Source of the DNA: Aneurinibacillus thermoaerophilus
GTDB lineage: Bacteria > Bacillota > Bacilli > Aneurinibacillales > Aneurinibacillaceae
Length of the DNA stretch: 64,000 bases
Assembly: GCF_900099925.1 (NCBI RefSeq)
Contig: NZ_FNDE01000001.1
Location: forward strand, 62,001 to 126,000
Direction of reading: 5' to 3'
A model generated the notes under the pieces. It did not search any database, had not been told where the DNA came from, and worked only from the letters and a program-made list of their open reading frames with translations. Position 1 is the first letter of the stretch, and every line of letters starts with the position of its first letter. Of this stretch, positions 8,715 through 15,551 are shown one piece after another. Made by a program: the position numbers and the translations under genes.

Positions 8715-9437
8715 ATGATTGCAAAGCTACGCTTGCTAGTACAATTGTGGTGGTACCGATTCCTTATTAGCATTGGCGCGAAAACCGAAGAAGTTCATTA
8801 TATCGGCGGCAGTGAAGCGCTCCCGCCTCCGTTAAACCGTGAGGAAGAAGACTATTTGCTAAGCCGTTTACACACCGGGGATCCAGCTGTTCGCTCCATC
8901 TTGATTGAACGAAATTTGCGACTTGTTGTATATATTGCCCGCAAGTTTGAGAATACGGGCATTAATATCGAAGATTTGGTTAGTATCGGAACCATTGGCT
9001 TGATTAAAGCTGTTAATACGTTTGATCCGGAAAAGAAAATTAAGCTTGCAACATACGCATCCCGCTGCATTGAAAACGAAATTCTTATGTTCTTGCGTCG
9101 TAATAGCAAAGTTAAATCGGAAGTGTCGTTTGATGAGCCACTTAATATTGACTGGGATGGGAACGAATTGCTGCTGTCCGATGTACTAGGCACAGAGAAC
9201 GATATTATTTACCGTGATCTGGAAGAACAAGTGGACAAAAATCTTCTGTATAAAGCGCTTGATAAACTGTCGGAACGCGAGCGTATTATTATGGAAATGC
9301 GTTTTGGGTTAAATGGGGAAGAAGAAAAAACGCAAAAAGACGTAGCCGATATTCTCGGCATTTCACAATCTTACATTTCCCGCCTTGAAAAGCGCATTAT
9401 TAAACGGCTTAAGAAAGAGTTTAACAAAATGCTATAA
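8715..9437 (+). CDS. sigE: Sporulation sigma factor E, pro-form
   Basis: Early mother-cell sigma factor, made as an inactive membrane-associated precursor. The 240 residues begin with a hydrophobic and amphipathic pro-sequence (about residues 1-28, [18 protein letters not shown]) followed by the cleavage area just before [12 protein letters not shown]. Region 2 is complete ([51 protein letters not shown]) and region 4 ends in the helix-turn-helix [25 protein letters not shown] 8715 is chosen for AAAGGAGGG at 8701-8709; the same frame is open upstream. It is translated right after its activating protease. Confidence 0.98.
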   Translation: MIAKLRLLVQLWWYRFLISIGAKTEEVHYIGGSEALPPPLNREEEDYLLSRLHTGDPAVRSILIERNLRLVVYIARKFENTGINIEDLVSIGTIGLIKAVNTFDPEKKIKLATYASRCIENEILMFLRRNSKVKSEVSFDEPLNIDWDGNELLLSDVLGTENDIIYRDLEEQVDKNLLYKALDKLSERERIIMEMRFGLNGEEEKTQKDVADILGISQSYISRLEKRIIKRLKKEFNKML

Positions 9438-9489
9438 TAACCGCATGAATTGCGTGATAATTCGAAAGCGAATGTATCATGTCGATGCT

Positions 9490-9518
9490 GCATAATTTTT
9501 CCCTTCGCGGAGATACTT
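9490..9518 (+). promoter_or_regulatory. Possible forespore (sigma-F/G type) promoter of sigG
   Basis: GCATA (9490-9494) matches the sigma-F/sigma-G -35 pattern, and GGAGATACTT (9509-9518) matches the sigma-F -10 pattern GGnnAnA, with 14 bases between. B. subtilis spoIIIG has its own sigma-F promoter in the equivalent 116-base gap. Spacing is slightly short, so confidence is moderate. Confidence 0.45.
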
Positions 9519-9553
9519 ATCAGTAACGCTGGCTCCATTAGGAGGGAAAATAC

Positions 9554-10330
9554 GTGACACGCAACAAGGTAGAAATCTGCGGAGTGGACACATCCAAGCT
9601 TCCTGTGCTAACTAACGCACAAATGCGGGAATTGTTTGTCCAACTGCAAAATGGAGATTATGCAGCAAGAGAGCAACTAGTGAATGGCAACTTGCGCTTA
9701 GTGTTAAGTGTAATCCAGCGCTTTAACAATCGCGGAGAATACGTGGATGACTTGTTTCAGGTGGGCTGCATTGGGCTGATGAAAGCCATAGACAATTTCG
9801 ATTTGAGCCAGAACGTCAAGTTTTCTACGTATGCTGTCCCGATGATTATTGGGGAAATCCGCAGGTACCTTAGGGATAACAATCCCATCCGCGTCTCCCG
9901 CTCATTGCGAGATATTGCGTATAAAGCGTTGCAAGTAAGGGATGCGCTAACGAATAAAAATTCCCGTGAACCTACTATTATGGAAATCTCGGAAGAATTA
10001 AACGTTCCGAAGGAAGATGTAGTGTTTGCTCTGGATGCAATTCAGGATCCAGTCTCGTTGTTTGAACCGATTTATCAGGACGGTGGTGACCCGATTTTTG
10101 TTATGGATCAAATCGGCGACGAGCGAAATAGGGATAGCCAGTGGACAGAAGAGATCGCGTTGCGGGAGGCGATGCAGCGGCTCACGGAAAGAGAAAAATT
10201 GATTCTTTCTATGCGCTTTTTTGAAGGAAAAACCCAGATGGAAGTTGCCGAAGAAATCGGCATTTCCCAGGCGCAAGTATCGAGGCTGGAGAAGGCCGCC
10301 ATATCGCAGATGTATAAGCACGTACAGTGA
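9554..10330 (+). CDS. sigG: Late forespore sigma factor G
   Basis: Sigma factor that takes over forespore transcription after engulfment. The 258 residues start with RNKVEICGVDTSKLPVLTNAQM, a signature of SigG. Region 2 (GNLRLVLSVIQRFNNRGEYVDDLFQ, KFSTYAVPMIIGEIRRYLRD), region 3 (IRVSRSLRDIAYKALQ) and region 4 with TQMEVAEEIGISQAQVSRLEK are all intact. The GTG start at 9554 follows AGGAGGG at 9541-9547. It has its own terminator and probably its own forespore promoter, and can also be reached by read-through from spoIIGA-sigE. Confidence 0.98.
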   Translation: MTRNKVEICGVDTSKLPVLTNAQMRELFVQLQNGDYAAREQLVNGNLRLVLSVIQRFNNRGEYVDDLFQVGCIGLMKAIDNFDLSQNVKFSTYAVPMIIGEIRRYLRDNNPIRVSRSLRDIAYKALQVRDALTNKNSREPTIMEISEELNVPKEDVVFALDAIQDPVSLFEPIYQDGGDPIFVMDQIGDERNRDSQWTEEIALREAMQRLTEREKLILSMRFFEGKTQMEVAEEIGISQAQVSRLEKAAISQMYKHVQ

Positions 10331-10353
10331 AGAAGTGAGTGGATCAATAACAG

Positions 10354-10383
10354 AAACGGACGCGTTGTACCGCGTCCGTTTTT
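10354..10383 (+). terminator. Terminator after sigG
   Basis: Perfect 11-bp stem AAACGGACGCG (10354-10364) with CGCGTCCGTTT (10371-10381), 6-base loop, run of five T to 10383. It lies only 12 bases from the end of the convergent binding-protein gene and may serve that gene as well. Confidence 0.9.
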
Positions 10384-10395
10384 CAATTATTACTT

Positions 10396-11181
10396 TTATT
10401 TTTTGAAATACTTATTGTAGATTTGGTCGAACTCGCCGTTTTCCTTTATAGCGGCAAGACCTTTGTTCAGCTTATCCAGCAATTCTTTGTTCCCTTTTTT
10501 CACCGCGATGCCGTACTGTTCTTGTTTGGCTGAAGTGTCTTCAATAATGTTCACATCGTCAAGCTTTAGCTTTTCCATGAATTTTTTCACAACCGCGTTG
10601 TCGGCAACAACCACGTCAATGCGGCCGTTCCTCATATCTTCAATCGCGCCCGCTACCTCTTCGTAGCCTTTTAAGCCGCTATAACCTTTTCCGAGTTTTT
10701 CTTCCACAAGGAGTTGACCTGTTGTACCGGATTGAACGCCGATTTTCTTGCCTTTCAGGTCAGCTACCGTTTTCACAGCCGGCGCGTTCTTTTTAACGAG
10801 AATCCCTTGTTCTGCTGTAAAGTAAGGGGTTGTAAAGTCAAACACTTTTTTGCGATCATCGGTAATGGTAATACCGGCGATGGCGATGTCAACGGAACCG
10901 TTTTTAAGACCGGCCATCATCGGATCCCAGCCCGTATGCTTTACTTCGATCTCCATGTTTTGCGCTTTGGCGATCGCTTTAATCAAATCAATATCAAATC
11001 CTTCCGGCTCTCCGGTCGGAGACATTGATTCAAACGGAGGGAACGCAGCATCCGTTGCTACTATGAGCTTCTTTTTTTCTGCCCCTGCCGCATTTCCCCC
11101 ATTGCTTTCCTTGCTGCCACAAGCTGCAAGTCCAAACGCGAGCAAGCAGGCGATAAGTGTGAATAAAAACTTTTTCCCCAT
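10396..11181 (-). CDS. Amino-acid ABC transporter substrate-binding lipoprotein, probably basic amino acids
   Basis: Extracytoplasmic solute receptor of the family 3 (polar amino acid) type, 261 residues. A lipoprotein signal peptide ends in LAAC with the acylated Cys at 21, followed by a Gly/Ser/Lys linker and the binding domain: IVATDAAFPPFE, EGFDIDLIKAIAK, GWDPMMAGL, ITDDRKKVFDFTTPYF and KIGVQSGTTGQ are typical. I use ATG 11181 because AGGAGGT precedes it; the frame is open 13 codons further up. No permease or ATPase gene is adjacent, so it is an orphan receptor here. Two ArgR-like boxes upstream suggest arginine or a related ligand; the ligand is inferred, the family is not in doubt. Confidence 0.9.
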   Translation of the reverse strand: MGKKFLFTLIACLLAFGLAACGSKESNGGNAAGAEKKKLIVATDAAFPPFESMSPTGEPEGFDIDLIKAIAKAQNMEIEVKHTGWDPMMAGLKNGSVDIAIAGITITDDRKKVFDFTTPYFTAEQGILVKKNAPAVKTVADLKGKKIGVQSGTTGQLLVEEKLGKGYSGLKGYEEVAGAIEDMRNGRIDVVVADNAVVKKFMEKLKLDDVNIIEDTSAKQEQYGIAVKKGNKELLDKLNKGLAAIKENGEFDQIYNKYFKK

Positions 11182-11232
11182 TGTGTATAGACCTCCTATA
11201 TTTTTGTACATAATGTGCATTTCCTCATTTAG

Positions 11233-11238
11233 ACTATA
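11233..11238 (-). promoter_or_regulatory. Possible -10 element of the binding-protein gene
   Basis: Reverse-strand TATAGT (plus-strand ACTATA) is five of six matches to TATAAT and lies about 50 bases before the start codon. No convincing -35 is found at normal spacing, so the promoter may depend on an activator. Confidence 0.35.
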
Positions 11239-11270
11239 GCACGATGTTGCAATTTCAAACGGATTTATAC

Positions 11271-11310
11271 AAAATGTTTATTCATAAGGTAACATGAATA
11301 AGTATACGAG
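11271..11310. promoter_or_regulatory. Pair of ArgR/AhrC-like operator boxes
   Basis: ATGAATAAGTATAC (11294-11307) on the plus strand and ATGAATAAACATTT on the minus strand (11285 back to 11272) both fit the arginine-box core TGAATnnnnAT. Together they form the inverted repeat TTATTCAT (11278-11285) and ATGAATAA (11294-11301). They lie about 35-75 bases upstream of the -10 candidate for the amino-acid-binding protein. Resemblance to the ArgR consensus is seen; regulation is inferred. Confidence 0.5.
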
Positions 11311-11434
11311 CATAATACGTTATTGGCAAGTGCTTTGAAGATAAAAAATACTTTTAGGACATTTACTAAATCTCGTACATATACTGGTTATATAAACCGA
11401 GAAGCCGGGCGCTGCAAAGCGAGGTGAACAAATA

Positions 11435-11725
11435 ATGGTAAAAATTTCAGAATTTCAGGAGAAAGATGTGGTAAACATATTAGATGGAAAAAATCTCGGC
11501 CAGGTGATCGATTTGGAAATTAACCTACAAGCGGGGCGCGTCGAGGCAATTGTTGTCCCGGGCAAAGGGAACGGAAAGTTTTTCGGGTTGTTTGGCGGAG
11601 GAGAAGAAATTACAATTCCGTGGCGCAACATCGTAAAAATCGGGAAAGATGTAATTCTTGTCCGGCTGGATGATGGGGTGGCACTTATGAAACAGGGTAT
11701 GGACGAAGGCTCGTACCGTTCATAA
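11435..11725 (+). CDS. ylmC: PRC-barrel domain protein YlmC/YmxH
   Basis: A 96-residue protein made of a single PRC-barrel fold: KDVVNILDGKNLGQVIDLEINLQAG, VEAIVVPG, then GEEITIPWRNIVKIGKDVILV. The same small protein is found between sigG and the ylm genes in B. subtilis; its role is unknown, though members are linked to sporulation. GCGAGGTGA ends about six bases before the ATG. It is read in the same direction as pgeF, 66 bases further on. Confidence 0.88.
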   Translation: MVKISEFQEKDVVNILDGKNLGQVIDLEINLQAGRVEAIVVPGKGNGKFFGLFGGGEEITIPWRNIVKIGKDVILVRLDDGVALMKQGMDEGSYRS

Positions 11726-11791
11726 ATCCGTATTCTTTCTTTTCTTATAAGGACGGGAATGGTAAGATTCTTATTGTGAGGAGGGAAGAGG

Positions 11792-12622
11792 ATGGAGCCA
11801 TTCGTCATGCAGGAGAAGGGGCTTATGCTCCGCCTTACGGGATGGGAAAGCAAGTGGCCGCAGCTTGTGGCCGGCTTTTCCACGAGGAACGGCGGCGTAA
11901 GTAGGAGAGAATATGAAAGTCTGAATTGTGGGTTGCACGTTGGAGATACAGTGGAGCATGTCATTCAAAATAGACGAAAACTTGTTGAAGCAAACGGTTT
12001 TTCTTTTGCTTCTTGGACGTGCGCAGAACAAGTACACGGAAGCAATATTCGCGTGATAACGGACGATGATGTAGGCGCGGGCAGAATGGCGCACAGCGAC
12101 GCGATTGCAGAAACGGATGGTCTGCTGACCGATAAGCGAAACGTGTTTCTTGCTTCGTTTTACGCCGATTGTGTGCCGCTTTTCTTTTATGCATCAAAAG
12201 CAAAAGCGCAAGTGATTGGTGTGGCGCATGCGGGCTGGCGCGGAACGGTCGCGCGTATCGGTCCGAAAATGGTTGAGACAATGCGGAAAATATGGGCGAT
12301 TGGTCCGGAGAATATATACGCAGCAATCGGGCCGTCTATCGGTGCCTGCTGCTACGAAGTGAATGATATAGTGGCCGATGAGATTAAAAATGTGCTTGGT
12401 GCAAAAGCCTTTCGTGTATTGACAGAGACGCGCGAAGGAAAGTATATGTTAAATTTGCAGGAAACGAATCGAATTTTGCTTGAAAGAGCAGGAATTTTGC
12501 CATCTCATATCGAAGTGAGTCATTTATGTACAAGTTGCCGAAGCGATGTATTTTATTCCTATAGGAAAGAAAAAGGAAAAACGGGCCGGATGACGGCTTT
12601 TATCGCATTGAAAGAGGGGTAA
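11792..12622 (+). CDS. pgeF: Purine nucleoside/adenosine phosphorylase-type enzyme PgeF (YlmD, LACC1 family)
   Basis: Cytosolic copper/zinc enzyme of the multicopper-oxidase-fold YfiH/LACC1 family; E. coli PgeF cleaves a mis-incorporated peptidoglycan stem and other members cleave purine nucleosides, so the in vivo role here is open. The 276 residues show the metal and active-site motifs EQVHGSNI (about 79-86), YADCVPLFF (about 124-132) and VAHAGWRGT (about 144-152), and the C-terminal CTSCRSDVFYSYR. GAGGAGGGAAGAGG precedes the ATG. It forms a tight unit with ylmE, ylmF (sepF), ylmG and ylmH. Confidence 0.93.
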   Translation: MEPFVMQEKGLMLRLTGWESKWPQLVAGFSTRNGGVSRREYESLNCGLHVGDTVEHVIQNRRKLVEANGFSFASWTCAEQVHGSNIRVITDDDVGAGRMAHSDAIAETDGLLTDKRNVFLASFYADCVPLFFYASKAKAQVIGVAHAGWRGTVARIGPKMVETMRKIWAIGPENIYAAIGPSIGACCYEVNDIVADEIKNVLGAKAFRVLTETREGKYMLNLQETNRILLERAGILPSHIEVSHLCTSCRSDVFYSYRKEKGKTGRMTAFIALKEG

Positions 12623-12631
12623 GGGAAGACA

Positions 12632-13324
12632 TTGTCATATATTGCGGAAAATTTACGACGGGTACAAGCAATGATTGAAGCCAGCTGCGAACGTGTGGGG
12701 CGTAAACCGTCCGAAGTGCAAATTGTAGCGGTCACGAAATATGTGTCTTTGGAGACGACGCGTGCGGCTATTTCGGCCGGCATCCATCATATTGGGGAAA
12801 GCCGGACACAGGATGCCGTGCCGAAGTGGCAGGCAATCGGCACGGAAGCAGCCACCTGGCATTTTATCGGTCATTTACAGACCAATAAGGTGAAAGACAT
12901 GGTTGGCCGGTTTACATATGTGCACTCCTTGGATCGTTTTTCGCTCGCTAAAGAATTAAATAAGCGCGGAGCGCAACACGACGTAGTGACAAAATGCATG
13001 GTGCAAGTAAATGTTTCCGGTGAAGAGACGAAACATGGGCTTGCGCCGCAAGAGGTACCTGATTTTCTTGCGGCTATTCAGGACATGCCGCACATTGAAG
13101 CATGTGGATTTATGACGATGGCCCCATATGTCGAAAATCCTGAGGAAACAAGGTGGATTTTCCGGGAACTGCGTCAGTTGCGCGATCGGATGCGGAAACA
13201 GTATGCACATATGCCGCTGCATCATTTAAGCATGGGAATGTCCAACGATTACCATATCGCTGTCGAGGAAGGAGCAACCTTTATCCGTTTGGGGTCCACG
13301 CTGGTCGGCGACGAACGAAATTGA
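12632..13324 (+). CDS. ylmE: PLP-binding homeostasis protein of the YggS family
   Basis: A pyridoxal-phosphate carrier/homeostasis protein with a TIM-barrel fold and no known catalytic activity; loss disturbs B6 and amino-acid pools in other bacteria. The 230 residues have the PLP-binding Lys at 36 in VAVTKYVS, then GESRTQDAVPKW, WHFIGHLQTNKVK, HSLDR, CMVQVNVSGEETKHGL and the phosphate site LSMGMSNDYHIAVEEGAT. The start is TTG 12632 after AAGGGAAG. It sits 9 bases after pgeF and 22 before sepF, the order found throughout Bacillales. Confidence 0.95.
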   Translation: MSYIAENLRRVQAMIEASCERVGRKPSEVQIVAVTKYVSLETTRAAISAGIHHIGESRTQDAVPKWQAIGTEAATWHFIGHLQTNKVKDMVGRFTYVHSLDRFSLAKELNKRGAQHDVVTKCMVQVNVSGEETKHGLAPQEVPDFLAAIQDMPHIEACGFMTMAPYVENPEETRWIFRELRQLRDRMRKQYAHMPLHHLSMGMSNDYHIAVEEGATFIRLGSTLVGDERN

Positions 13325-13346
13325 AATTATTTAGGTAAGGAGAGCG

Positions 13347-13790
13347 ATGAACATGGGCGTCGTTAGCAAGATTAAGGAGTTTTTCGGGCTTGGGGGCGAG
13401 GCAGAAGTGTATGAAGAAATTATCGATGAGGCGGAGGAGTATGAAGAGGAAGAAGCGTATGTAAAGCCGCGCAAAAACCGCCAGATGAATAACGTCGTCA
13501 GCCTGCACGCCGTAAAAGAGCAGGCGCCCCGTGTCATGCTGGTTGAACCGAAATCTTATGAAGAAGTACAGGAGATTGCGGATCACCTATGCTCCAGACG
13601 CGCCGTTGTCATCAATTTGCAGCGTGTACCGGGCGAACAGGCAAAGCGGATTATCGACTTTTTAAGCGGTACGGTGTACGCTATTAACGGCAGCATTCAA
13701 CGGGTTGGACACAAGACGTTTTTGTGCTTACCTGAACATATGGAAGTACAAGGAAATATTACGGAAATGATATATGATGATAGAGGTTAA
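13347..13790 (+). CDS. sepF: Cell division protein SepF
   Basis: FtsZ-binding membrane anchor that arranges Z-ring filaments. At 147 residues it shows an N-terminal amphipathic membrane helix (VVSKIKEFFGLGG), a very acidic linker (about residues 18-45, rich in Glu/Tyr) and the SepF core from about 58: RVMLVEPKSYEEVQEIADHL, AVVINLQRV, AKRIIDFLSGTVYAINGSIQRVG and FLCLPEHMEV. AAGGAGAG at 13337-13344 fits either ATG 13347 or ATG 13353; I keep the first. Its partner FtsZ is encoded 6 kb upstream in the same direction. Confidence 0.97.
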   Translation: MNMGVVSKIKEFFGLGGEAEVYEEIIDEAEEYEEEEAYVKPRKNRQMNNVVSLHAVKEQAPRVMLVEPKSYEEVQEIADHLCSRRAVVINLQRVPGEQAKRIIDFLSGTVYAINGSIQRVGHKTFLCLPEHMEVQGNITEMIYDDRG

Positions 13791-13808
13791 AGTAGTCGAG
13801 GTGAGGAA

Positions 13809-14072
13809 ATGGCGCAAATTATCAGCCTGATCCATTTTGGATTCAATGTATACTATTATATGATTATTATTTATATTGTAATGTCTTGGATTCCCCAGGT
13901 ACGCGAAACATCTTTTGGTGAAATGTTGGGACGGCTAGTGGAGCCGTATCTGCAAATTTTCCGCCGCTTTATCCCGCCGCTTGGCATGATTGACATTTCG
14001 CCGATTGTGGCGCTGTTTGCGCTATATTTCGCCCAGATCGGGCTTATCAGCATCCTGATGTCGCTGGTGTAA
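13809..14072 (+). CDS. ylmG: YggT family membrane protein
   Basis: An 87-residue membrane protein with two hydrophobic segments (about 10-30 and 63-85) and the conserved YggT sequences MSWIPQVRETSFGEMLGRLVEPYL and FRRFIPPLGMIDISPIVALF. Family members are linked to division and to thylakoid/nucleoid distribution in other organisms; no activity is known. It starts 18 bases after sepF and ends 4 bases before ylmH, so it belongs to the same transcript. Confidence 0.93.
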   Translation: MAQIISLIHFGFNVYYYMIIIYIVMSWIPQVRETSFGEMLGRLVEPYLQIFRRFIPPLGMIDISPIVALFALYFAQIGLISILMSLV

Positions 14073-14076
14073 CTAG

Positions 14077-14850
14077 ATGAGCATATACCAGCACTTTCGG
14101 CGGGATGAGCATCCGTTCGTGGAGCGGGTGCTGGAATGGACCGAGCGCGTTCGCGCTCGGTATCAGGTGCTCCGCACCGATTTTCTTGATCCGCGTCAAG
14201 CATTTATTGCGAGATCGATTGCGAACCGAGAAGCGGGCGTATATTTTGAAACATATGGCGGATACGAAAAGGCGGAGCGAGTAAGAGGCCTTTTTTACCC
14301 TGAATATGTGGAACCATCGCGGGAAGAGTTTGGGTTAGCCCTGCTTCAGGTCAAAGGGACAAATCGTTTTTTGACGCTGGAACATCGGGATTATTTAGGC
14401 GCTCTGATTGGGTTAGGTATAAAGCGGGAAAAATTTGGAGATATACTTGTTCATACTGATGGCGCACAGCTTTTGGTGGCGGAAGAAATTGCTGGTTACG
14501 TGCGTTTATATATGAATCAGGTTCACCGTGTTCGTGTAACAGTGGAGGAGGTTCCACTTGAGGGGATTTCTGTACCTGAGCAGTCGTTTCATCCGTTGTC
14601 GTTTACCGTACAATCCCCCCGACTGGATGCGGTAGTTGGAGATGTATACCGCTTGTCCCGGGCCAAAGTGGTCGCTCCGATCCAAAACGGACGGGTGAAG
14701 GTGAATTTTCGTGAAATAAACGATCCGTCTTTTTATCTGGAAGAAGGGGACATTGTTTCGTTTAAAGGTTTTGGCCGCTTTAAAGTAACTTCTATTGGCG
14801 GAGAAACAAAAAAAGGCCGCATTAAAATGGAAGTTGTTGTATTTGACTGA
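14077..14850 (+). CDS. ylmH: S4-domain RNA-binding protein YlmH (RqcP-like)
   Basis: A 257-residue protein with an N-terminal YlmH domain and a C-terminal S4 RNA-binding domain (about residues 180-250: SPRLDAVVGDVYRLSRAKV, NGRVKVNFREINDPSFYLEEGDIVSFKGFGRFKV). B. subtilis YlmH binds ribosomal particles and can act with RqcH in quality control of stalled 50S subunits; rqcH itself is present at 33-35 kb here. It follows ylmG by four bases. The division-cluster location is conserved although the function is in translation. Confidence 0.94.
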   Translation: MSIYQHFRRDEHPFVERVLEWTERVRARYQVLRTDFLDPRQAFIARSIANREAGVYFETYGGYEKAERVRGLFYPEYVEPSREEFGLALLQVKGTNRFLTLEHRDYLGALIGLGIKREKFGDILVHTDGAQLLVAEEIAGYVRLYMNQVHRVRVTVEEVPLEGISVPEQSFHPLSFTVQSPRLDAVVGDVYRLSRAKVVAPIQNGRVKVNFREINDPSFYLEEGDIVSFKGFGRFKVTSIGGETKKGRIKMEVVVFD

Positions 14851-14891
14851 TTCTATGTTTTGCTTTTTAGATTTATGGGAGGTGCACTGTC

Positions 14892-15386
14892 GTGTCGCTT
14901 ACACCACTGGATATTCATAATAAGGAATTCAGCCGCGTGTTTCGCGGGTATGACGAAGACCAAGTCAATGAATTTCTTGATCAAATTATCAAAGAGTTTG
15001 ATATTTTGCTAAAGGAAAAACGCCAGCTTGAAGAGCGCGTGGCTACGTTGAACGAGAGGTTGTCCCAGTTCTCCAACATCGAAGAGACGCTCAAAAAATC
15101 GCTCGTTATGGCTCAGGAAGCGGCGGACGAGCTGAAGGCAAACGCGCGCAAAGAAGCGCAGCTCATTATTAAAGAAGCGGAAAAGAACGCAGATCGCTTG
15201 ATTAACGAGGCGTTGGCGAAGTCCCGCAAGCTTGTTTCCGAAATCGATGAGCTAAAGCGTCGCGCTTCCGTATATCGCATGCGTTTCCGCTCCATCTTGG
15301 AAGCGCAGCTTGAAATGCTGGACAACGGCGATTGGGAAGACTTCGAAAAAATTGAAGAAGACCTTGCGAAAAATATGACAGAATAA
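14892..15386 (+). CDS. divIVA: Cell division/polarity protein DivIVA
   Basis: Coiled-coil scaffold that recognises negative membrane curvature at septa and poles and recruits Min and sporulation factors. The 164 residues start with the membrane-binding domain SLTPLDIHNKEFSRVFRGYDEDQVNEFLDQI (first about 55 residues) and continue as a nearly unbroken charged coiled coil (KRQLEERVATLNERL, ADELKANARKEAQLIIKEAEKNADRLI). The GTG start at 14892 follows GGGAGGTGC. It closes the ylm group; a new promoter for ileS lies just downstream. Confidence 0.97.
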   Translation: MSLTPLDIHNKEFSRVFRGYDEDQVNEFLDQIIKEFDILLKEKRQLEERVATLNERLSQFSNIEETLKKSLVMAQEAADELKANARKEAQLIIKEAEKNADRLINEALAKSRKLVSEIDELKRRASVYRMRFRSILEAQLEMLDNGDWEDFEKIEEDLAKNMTE

Positions 15387-15412
15387 GCAGCAACATGTGA
15401 AAACTCTGTCGG

Positions 15413-15442
15413 TTGACGTTAGGGCATTGATTGGTCTATAAT
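15413..15442 (+). promoter_or_regulatory. Sigma-A promoter of ileS
   Basis: TTGACG (15413-15418) and TATAAT (15437-15442) are 18 bases apart, the best plain sigma-A match in this part of the window. Transcription would begin near 15449, giving ileS a leader of about 100 bases. Confidence 0.75.
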
Positions 15443-15477
15443 TCTTAGAATATACCAGATTTTTACGAGGGATAGCG

Positions 15478-15519
15478 TAGCCTTCTCGTCCCGTTTGCAT
15501 GGGCTGGGAAGGCTATTTT
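15478..15519 (+). terminator. Terminator-like hairpin in the ileS leader
   Basis: TAGCCTTC (15478-15485) pairs with GAAGGCTA (15508-15515), with an inner CCC/GGG pairing, and is followed by four T. It lies downstream of the ileS promoter and 32 bases before the ileS start, so it can act as an attenuator as well as ending divIVA transcripts. No T-box element is visible. Confidence 0.55.
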
Positions 15520-15551
15520 GCGATGATTATACTGTAGGAGATGAAACGAGG

